From: Sulfurimonas sp. | GTDB taxonomy: Bacteria > Campylobacterota > Campylobacteria > Campylobacterales > Sulfurimonadaceae | Direction of reading: 5' to 3' | NCBI GenBank assembly: GCA_015663215.1 | Contig: DQSP01000215.1 | Span: 1-10,966 of the forward strand | Length of the DNA stretch: 10,966 nt | Shown: piece by piece, positions 6,436-10,966 of the stretch | Layout of the letters: every line of letters begins with the position of its first letter | Numbering within the stretch: position 1 is the stretch's first letter | The notes under the pieces: model-generated | The model's database searches: none | What the model was told of the DNA's origin: nothing | Seen by the model: the letters and a program-made list of their open reading frames with translations, nothing else | Position numbers and translations under genes: made by a program

Positions 6436-7118
6436 CCGCAAATGCCTATACAGATGAATTGAAACATAAGGAAGATGAATTAGCTATTCAGTACCTTCCA
6501 GCAGTTAAAGCCATGGCATACAGACTCAAAGAGAGACTTCCAAGTAGTGTTGATTTCTCAGACCTTTCAGCCATTGGTACAGAAGAGCTTATCAAGCTTG
6601 CACGTCGTTACGATGAGGCACTTAATGATTCTTTTTGGGGATATGCTAAAAAAAGAGTCTATGGTGCTATGCTTGATTATCTTAGAAGTTTAGATATTCT
6701 GAGTAGAGCGAGTCGTAAACTTGTCAAAGCAATAGACTATATAGTTGAAGAACATCTACTTACTCATGATGAAGAGCCAACTGATGCAGAATTAGCTGAG
6801 TTATTAGAAGAGAGTGTTGAAAAGGTACATGATGCTAGAATCGCTTCGAGTATTTATGCTGTTATGCCCCTTCATGATCAACTTCATGTGGGTGATGAGG
6901 GTGCAGCTTTGGCTGAGGTAGAAAAAGATCAACTTGTAGATGTTATAAAGAAAATTTTAGGTGCATATAAAGAGAGAGAGCAGATGATTATTCAACTTTA
7001 TTATTTTGAAGAATTGACACTAAAAGAGATTAGTAATATTTTAGATATAACAGAGTCTCGTATTTCACAGATTCATAAGTCAGTTATACAAAAGATTAAA
7101 GAGAGTATAGGAGCATAG
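6432..7118 (+). CDS. fliA: Flagellar sigma factor FliA (sigma-28)
   Basis: FliA directs RNA polymerase to late flagellar promoters such as flagellin and is normally held by the anti-sigma factor FlgM, which is not in this window. The 228-residue protein has region 2 at about residues 16-88 (LPAVKAMAYRLKERLPSSVD through KRVYGAMLDYLRS), region 3 at about 92-140 and region 4 at about 165-225, where LTLKEISNILDITESRISQI is the helix-turn-helix that reads the -35. Region 1.1 is absent, as expected for group 3 sigma factors. The length is near the 239 of E. coli FliA. ATG overlaps the membrane-protein stop (ATGA), preceded by a weak GGA, so translation likely depends on coupling. The TAG is one base before the fliM ATG. 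Confidence 0.95.
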   Translation: MTANAYTDELKHKEDELAIQYLPAVKAMAYRLKERLPSSVDFSDLSAIGTEELIKLARRYDEALNDSFWGYAKKRVYGAMLDYLRSLDILSRASRKLVKAIDYIVEEHLLTHDEEPTDAELAELLEESVEKVHDARIASSIYAVMPLHDQLHVGDEGAALAEVEKDQLVDVIKKILGAYKEREQMIIQLYYFEELTLKEISNILDITESRISQIHKSVIQKIKESIGA

Positions 7119-7119
7119 A

Positions 7120-8223
7120 ATGGCAGATATACTTTCCCAAGAAGAGATCGATGCACTACTCGATGTAGTTGATGATGAGGGTGATGATGTCCTAGAAACT
7201 GGTGATGAAGGACTTCTTCCCCAGAGACAAGTTACACTCTATGACTTTAAAAGACCAAATAGAGTCTCAAAAGAACAACTTCGTGCCTTCAAAGGTGTAC
7301 ATGATAAGATGTCTAGAAGTTTAGCTTCACAAATCTCAGCTATTATGCGCTCTATTGTTGAGATACAGCTTCACTCAGTAGACCAAATGACTTATGGTGA
7401 GTTTTTGATGTCTCTTCCAAATCCAACTTCATTTAATGTTTTTTCTGTTAAACCTTTAGAAGGTAGTGGTATTATTGAAATTAATCCATCTATTGCTTTT
7501 CCTATGCTTGATCGTTTACTTGGTGGAAAAGGGGAGCCTTTTGATGCAAGTCGTGAGTTCTCAGATATAGAACTTTCACTATTTGAAACAATATTGCGTG
7601 TTATGATGAGTACACTTAAAGAGGCATGGGGACCTGTTATGGATATTTATCCAACTATTGAGTCTAAAGAGTCAAGTCCTAATGTTGTGCAAATTGTTGC
7701 ACAAAATGAGATTGTTGTAATGGTTGTTATGGAGATAATAATTGGGCACAGTTCAGGTATGATGAATATCTGTTATCCTGTTATTGCATTAGAACCAGTG
7801 TTGCCAAAACTAGCTTCTCGTGACTTGATGCTTAATGAGACAAGTTCTAAAAAAAGTAGAAATGCTGAACTTCAAGTACTCCTGGGTGGTGCAAAAGTTG
7901 ATATAGAAGCAAACTTAGGAAATGCAGACTTAACACTAGCTGATATTTTAGAGATACAGATTGGTGATGTACTAAGACTCTCAAGTGCGGCAGATGATAT
8001 TGTGACTGTTAGTGTAGATGGTAAAGAAAGATTTCGTGGTGAAATAGGTCTTCGTAGATTTAGAAAGTCAATAGCAATTACAGAAGTTATAGATACAGAA
8101 AAAGATGCAGTTAAACGTGCACTAGAGAGTTTTGAGAAGCAGCGTCAAGATAAAATATCTGGTGTACGAGAGATTATAAATGACATAGAACAAGATGACT
8201 TAGAGGAGTTTAATGATGAGTGA
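7120..8223 (+). CDS. fliM: Flagellar motor switch protein FliM
   Basis: FliM is the middle component of the C-ring that binds CheY-P and reverses motor rotation. The 367-residue protein starts with the CheY-binding peptide LSQEEIDALL (5-14), followed by an acidic linker. The CheC-like middle domain spans about residues 45-235, with PSIAFPMLDRLLGGKGEP (123-140) as the conserved FliM core that contacts FliG. The C-terminal SpoA/FliN-like domain covers about 248-325 (LQVLLGGAKVDIEANLGNAD onward). A charged tail of roughly 40 residues follows, ending DIEQDDLEEFNDE. TAGGAG lies six bases before the ATG. It overlaps fliY, and the FliM/FliY pair makes the lower C-ring. Confidence 0.96.
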   Translation: MADILSQEEIDALLDVVDDEGDDVLETGDEGLLPQRQVTLYDFKRPNRVSKEQLRAFKGVHDKMSRSLASQISAIMRSIVEIQLHSVDQMTYGEFLMSLPNPTSFNVFSVKPLEGSGIIEINPSIAFPMLDRLLGGKGEPFDASREFSDIELSLFETILRVMMSTLKEAWGPVMDIYPTIESKESSPNVVQIVAQNEIVVMVVMEIIIGHSSGMMNICYPVIALEPVLPKLASRDLMLNETSSKKSRNAELQVLLGGAKVDIEANLGNADLTLADILEIQIGDVLRLSSAADDIVTVSVDGKERFRGEIGLRRFRKSIAITEVIDTEKDAVKRALESFEKQRQDKISGVREIINDIEQDDLEEFNDE

Positions 8224-9085
8224 GTTTATGAAACTATTTGAAGATGAAACAGCAGCAACAATAGAAGCACTTGTTGGAGTTGCTCCATCTTTGGAATTAA
8301 AAGAAGAACAAGAGTTAAGTATTATTTCAAATATTGTTCCTCCTATTGTACTTGTAAAAGTAAGTGTAAGTGGAGATATTGATGCAAATGTAATGATTGC
8401 TCTACCACCAAACTTAGCAGCATCCTTATCTGATATGATGATGGGAGAAGAGGCAAGCGATAGAGAAGATGTAAATGAAGATGATATTGATGCAGCCAAA
8501 GAAATTATTTCAAATATTTTTGGTGCAATTTCAAATTCTCTTTCTGCACAAAAAGAGTTACCAATTTTATCTTTTAGTGTTTCTGATGTCCAAAATGTTA
8601 CGGATGAAGGAGAAGTGAGCTTAGAAGATTTTGCTAAAATGTATGTGTATAAATTTAATCTTGACTCATTAAATTCTCTTTTAATGTTTATTGTTGATGA
8701 AAAATTCAGTGATGCAATTGATGGTAAAACTGCTAGTGATTCTACAGTTGATATTGAGGAAAATAAGAGCTCAGACTCTGCTCCTTGCTCTTCTGGAGAC
8801 ATACATCTAAATACTGATGAACTTAATAATATATCTTTAATTATGGATGTAAAACTTCCTGTAAGAGTAAGAATAGGTAAAAAAAGAATGTTGTTAAAAG
8901 ATGTTCTAAATATGGATATAGGCTCAGTGATAGAACTAAATCAACTGGCAAATGATCCATTGGAAATTTTGGTAGATAACCATGTGATTGCAGAGGGTGA
9001 AGTTGTTATAGTTGATGGAAATTTTGGTGTTCAAATTACAACTATTGGCAGTAAAAAAGAGAGACTGACACAGTTAAAGTCATAA
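8216..9085 (+). CDS. fliY: Flagellar motor switch protein FliY (CheC-like plus FliN domain)
   Basis: FliY combines a CheC-like domain with a C-terminal FliN (SpoA) domain that builds the base of the C-ring. Numbered from ATG 8216 (289 residues), the CheC-like part covers about 30-170 with DAAKEIISNIFGAISNSLS at 92-110. A Ser/Asp-rich linker at about 170-200 (SDSTVDIEENKSSDSAPCSS) leads to the SpoA domain at about 205-278 (MDVKLPVRVRIGKKRM, NMDIGSVIEL, EGEVVIVDGNFGVQI). No N-terminal CheY-binding EIDALL peptide is present, unlike Bacillus FliY. The CheC phosphatase motif is only partly kept: D92 and E96 fit, but the Asn position is Ser99. I chose ATG 8216 over 8213 because AGGAG at 8204-8208 is then 7 rather than 4 bases away; it overlaps the fliM stop by 8 bp. 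Confidence 0.93.
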   Translation: MSEFMKLFEDETAATIEALVGVAPSLELKEEQELSIISNIVPPIVLVKVSVSGDIDANVMIALPPNLAASLSDMMMGEEASDREDVNEDDIDAAKEIISNIFGAISNSLSAQKELPILSFSVSDVQNVTDEGEVSLEDFAKMYVYKFNLDSLNSLLMFIVDEKFSDAIDGKTASDSTVDIEENKSSDSAPCSSGDIHLNTDELNNISLIMDVKLPVRVRIGKKRMLLKDVLNMDIGSVIELNQLANDPLEILVDNHVIAEGEVVIVDGNFGVQITTIGSKKERLTQLKS

Positions 9086-9089
9086 TAAT

Positions 9090-9827
9090 ATGAATAAAGA
9101 TAATCAATTAGCAAAGAAATATATAAAAGATATAAAGTCTGCTGATGTATGGAGTGTATTTAAAATTCTTGCTGATTTTGTAAAGGGTTTTGATGAGTTA
9201 GGTGACTTAGGGCCAACTGTTACTATTTTTGGAAGTGCAAGAACTAAAAAAGATTCTAAATATTATAATCAGGCAAAAAAATTAGCTTCTCTTTTAGCTA
9301 ATCGAGGCTATAATATAATGACTGGTGGTGGTCCTGGAATTATGGAAGCTGCAAATAAAGGTGCATATGGGCATGAGGTAGAATCTATTGGACTAAACAT
9401 TGATCTCCCTTTTGAGCAAGCTTTAAACCCATATACAAGTAAAGAACTTACTTTTGATTACTTTTTTTCACGTAAAGTGATGCTTGTAAAATATTCAATG
9501 GCTTATGTGATTTTCCCAGGTGGATTTGGTACATTAGATGAGCTTTTTGAAGCATTAACTTTAGTGCAAACAAAAAAAGTAACAGGTGTGAAAATTTTTG
9601 TGATAGGTAGTGATTTTTATCAACCTTTATTAAAGTTTATTGAAGATAAACTTCTAAATGAAGGTATGATTGATCAGGAAGATTTAACACTAATATGTTT
9701 AACAGATGAGTTTGAACAGGTAGTGGATGAGATAGAAGTTTCACTATCAAGTCAATTAAAAGTTTTAGAAGATGCAGGACTTAAAAATACAAGTTATTAT
9801 AAGTCTTTATCAAGTTTGAGGAAATAA
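9090..9827 (+). CDS. LOG-family nucleoside 5'-monophosphate phosphoribohydrolase
   Basis: This 245-residue protein belongs to the LOG family (TIGR00730), often mis-annotated as lysine decarboxylase. LOG enzymes cleave the base from nucleoside 5'-monophosphates; cytokinin ribotides are the plant substrates, while bacterial members may act on ordinary purine or pyrimidine nucleotides. A Rossmann-like fold begins at VTIFGSART (44-52), GGGPGIMEAANKGA spans 79-92, and PGGFGTLDE (143-151) is the diagnostic motif. R128 and E151 correspond to the catalytic pair. About 35 N-terminal residues (KDIKSADVWSVFKILADFV region) precede the core, which makes it longer than plant LOG. It starts 4 bp after fliY without a visible Shine-Dalgarno, and overlaps mnmA by one base. 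Why it sits between flagellar and tRNA genes is unclear; the substrate cannot be read from the sequence. Confidence 0.88.
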   Translation: MNKDNQLAKKYIKDIKSADVWSVFKILADFVKGFDELGDLGPTVTIFGSARTKKDSKYYNQAKKLASLLANRGYNIMTGGGPGIMEAANKGAYGHEVESIGLNIDLPFEQALNPYTSKELTFDYFFSRKVMLVKYSMAYVIFPGGFGTLDELFEALTLVQTKKVTGVKIFVIGSDFYQPLLKFIEDKLLNEGMIDQEDLTLICLTDEFEQVVDEIEVSLSSQLKVLEDAGLKNTSYYKSLSSLRK

Positions 9828-10852
9828 TGAAAGAAAAAGTATTAGTTGGAATGAGTGGTGGTGTTGATTCTACTATCACGACATTAATGTTAAAAGAACA
9901 AGGCTATGAAGTGGAAGGTTTATATATGAAACTTCACTCAAAACCAGGATATCATGAGATACATCAAGCTCGTGCTCAAAAAGCTGCAGATAAGATAGGT
10001 GTCAAACTTCATGTATTAGACTTGCAAGAAAAGTTCAAAAAAAATGTATATCAACCTTTTATAGATACATATGCTGAGGGAAAAACACCAAATCCATGTG
10101 CACTTTGCAATCGTACTATGAAATTTGGTGAGATGATAGATTTTGCAGACACGGTCGGAGCACAGTACTTAGCAACGGGTCACTATATAAAAACTGATGG
10201 TGAATATTTTTACCAAGCAGAAGATGATACAAAAGATCAAAGCTATTTTCTGTTTTATGTAAAAAAAGAGATGCTTCCTCGTTTAAAGTTTCCATTAGGT
10301 GAACTTCATAAAAAAGATATCAAAGCACAAGCTGCTTCTATAGAGGGTTTAGAATCATTTTCATCCCAAGCTGAATCAAGCGAAATTTGTTTTGTTGAAA
10401 CTACTTACACAGATGTGCTCAAGAAGCATGTAAATGTGGATCAAGTGGGTGATGTACTTGATAAAGAAGGTAATGTAGTAGGTGAACATAAAGGTTATAT
10501 GCACTATACAATAGGTAAACGCAAGGGTTTTACAGTTAAAGGTGCTCATGACCCACATTTTGTTTTAAGTATAGATCCTAAAAAGAATCAGATAGTTGTA
10601 GGTAAAAAAGAAGATTTAGAGTGTCGCTCAGTAGTTTTAGATAACTTAAATATGTTTAATGATGTAACTGAATTTGATACAACAGTAAAACTTAGATATA
10701 GAACAACAGCAGTTAATTGTCATGTGGTGATAAAAGATGGTAAAGCATCAGTTAGCTTACAGGATGGTGTATTTGGTGTAGCTGTTGGTCAAGCAGCTGT
10801 GTTTTATGATGATGATAAGCTGATTGGTGGTGGCTGGATTTGTGAATCCTAG
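9827..10852 (+). CDS. mnmA: tRNA-specific 2-thiouridylase MnmA
   Basis: MnmA adds sulfur to C2 of wobble U34 in tRNA-Lys, -Glu and -Gln, using ATP to adenylate the base and a persulfide as sulfur source. The 341-residue protein has the PP-loop SGGVDST (10-16), the motif TPNPCALCNRTMKFG (87-101), ATGHYIK (116-122), KDQSYFL (136-142) and SSEICFV (184-190). Cys91 and Cys188 are the expected nucleophile and persulfide cysteines; their 97-residue spacing is the same as Cys102/Cys199 of E. coli MnmA. The C-terminal beta-barrel holds HYTIGKRKGF. It is shorter than the E. coli enzyme but complete. The start overlaps the previous stop as TAATG, with GAGG six bases upstream. This is the last gene of the co-directional run. 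Confidence 0.96.
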   Translation: MKEKVLVGMSGGVDSTITTLMLKEQGYEVEGLYMKLHSKPGYHEIHQARAQKAADKIGVKLHVLDLQEKFKKNVYQPFIDTYAEGKTPNPCALCNRTMKFGEMIDFADTVGAQYLATGHYIKTDGEYFYQAEDDTKDQSYFLFYVKKEMLPRLKFPLGELHKKDIKAQAASIEGLESFSSQAESSEICFVETTYTDVLKKHVNVDQVGDVLDKEGNVVGEHKGYMHYTIGKRKGFTVKGAHDPHFVLSIDPKKNQIVVGKKEDLECRSVVLDNLNMFNDVTEFDTTVKLRYRTTAVNCHVVIKDGKASVSLQDGVFGVAVGQAAVFYDDDKLIGGGWICES

Positions 10853-10856
10853 CCAC
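10830..10856 (+). terminator. Hairpin over the mnmA stop, possible weak terminator
   Basis: GTGGCTGGATT (10830-10840) pairs with AATCC and AGCCAC (10845-10856) around a TGTG loop, giving 11 pairs with a single bulged T at 10850, which is the first base of the TAG stop. The stem is strong, but the following bases are TATTTACATG, a poor T tract. It could stop transcription, protect the 3' end, or act with a downstream element. Confidence 0.45.
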
Positions 10857-10966
10857 TATTTACATGCAACAAAAACAAACAAAAAAACAATTCCCAATTC
10901 CCCTTAAACATTAAGCAAACTCTAAGCACTAAGCCCCTATAATTCCCATCCACAAACAGAGACACC
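10857..10966. repeat. G-poor, C-rich non-coding stretch with degenerate 7-nt repeats
   Basis: The last 110 bases hold no gene that I can support. The plus strand has only six G but about 33 C. AATTCCC is repeated in tandem at 10889 and 10896 and again at 10941. TAAAC/TAAGC units start at 10905 and 10912 (7 apart), then at 10923 and 10930 (7 apart). The region looks like the edge of a degenerate heptamer array that continues beyond the window. Confidence 0.4.
10938..10943 (+). promoter_or_regulatory. Possible -10 box for a gene beyond the window
   Basis: A perfect TATAAT occurs within CCCCTATAATTCCC near the end of the window. No -35 is evident and the downstream gene is not visible, so this may be chance in AT-rich DNA. 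Confidence 0.2.

Noticed and set aside
8200..8802. A 200-codon open frame on the minus strand opposite fliY
   Set aside because: It lies wholly antisense to a convincing fliY, is composed largely of Ser, Ile and Phe as expected from reverse-complemented Asp/Glu/Asn codons, and has no domain or suitable ribosome binding site.
9827..10852. MnmA as a divergent or truncated copy, because it is shorter than the E. coli enzyme
   Set aside because: All motifs and both catalytic cysteines are present with the canonical 97-residue spacing, and the C-terminal domain is complete.
10870..10890. A-rich CAAACAAAAAAAC tract as the start of a CRISPR or RNA gene
   Set aside because: There are no regular repeats with spacers and no tRNA-like or rRNA-like folding; it is best described as simple AC-rich sequence.

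Overview
This window looks like a piece of a low-GC chromosome from the Campylobacterota (Epsilonproteobacteria), probably a Sulfurimonas-like or related free-living member. The basis is the gene content and order: sppA - aminofutalosine deaminase // aroQ - folK - flhF - flhG - small membrane protein - fliA - fliM - fliY, with mnmA downstream. From memory this is essentially the Campylobacter jejuni Cj0053-Cj0068 neighbourhood. A FliY beside FliM, and a futalosine-type menaquinone enzyme, also fit this group. The genus cannot be fixed by reading alone.

Layout. (1) Positions 1-719, + strand: the last 40 codons of an unrecognised gene, translationally coupled (ATGA) to a FmdE-like domain protein. 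(2) 706-744: a very short convergent junction where three arms of one short repeat can form two mutually exclusive hairpins, one reading as a terminator on each strand. (3) 746-2838, - strand: sppA (membrane signal peptide peptidase) preceded by mqnF (aminodeoxyfutalosine deaminase), overlapping by 4 bp. (4) 2839-2933: a short divergent promoter region. (5) 2934-10852, + strand: ten tightly packed genes with no gap above 18 bp and many stop/start overlaps, a probable operon: aroQ (shikimate pathway), folK (folate), flhF and flhG (flagellar placement and number), a two-helix membrane protein of unknown function, fliA (sigma-28), fliM and fliY (C-ring switch), a LOG-family nucleotide hydrolase and mnmA (tRNA 2-thiouridylase). 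(6) 10857-10966: a non-coding, strikingly G-poor and C-rich stretch with degenerate 7-nt repeats that runs off the window.

Working together. FlhF (GTPase) and FlhG (MinD-like ATPase) set where and how many flagella are built. FliM and FliY form the rotor/export-gate C-ring that responds to CheY-P. FliA drives late flagellar genes. The 111-residue membrane protein between flhG and fliA is the only member without an assigned job, and its position makes it the best candidate for new biology here. The housekeeping genes at both ends suggest that early flagellar regulators are expressed from a constitutive promoter at about 2900; I saw no convincing sigma-54 or sigma-28 promoter inside the block. 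No RNA genes, insertion sequences or CRISPR arrays were seen. I found no obviously novel defence or mobile system; the window is mostly conserved core genome.
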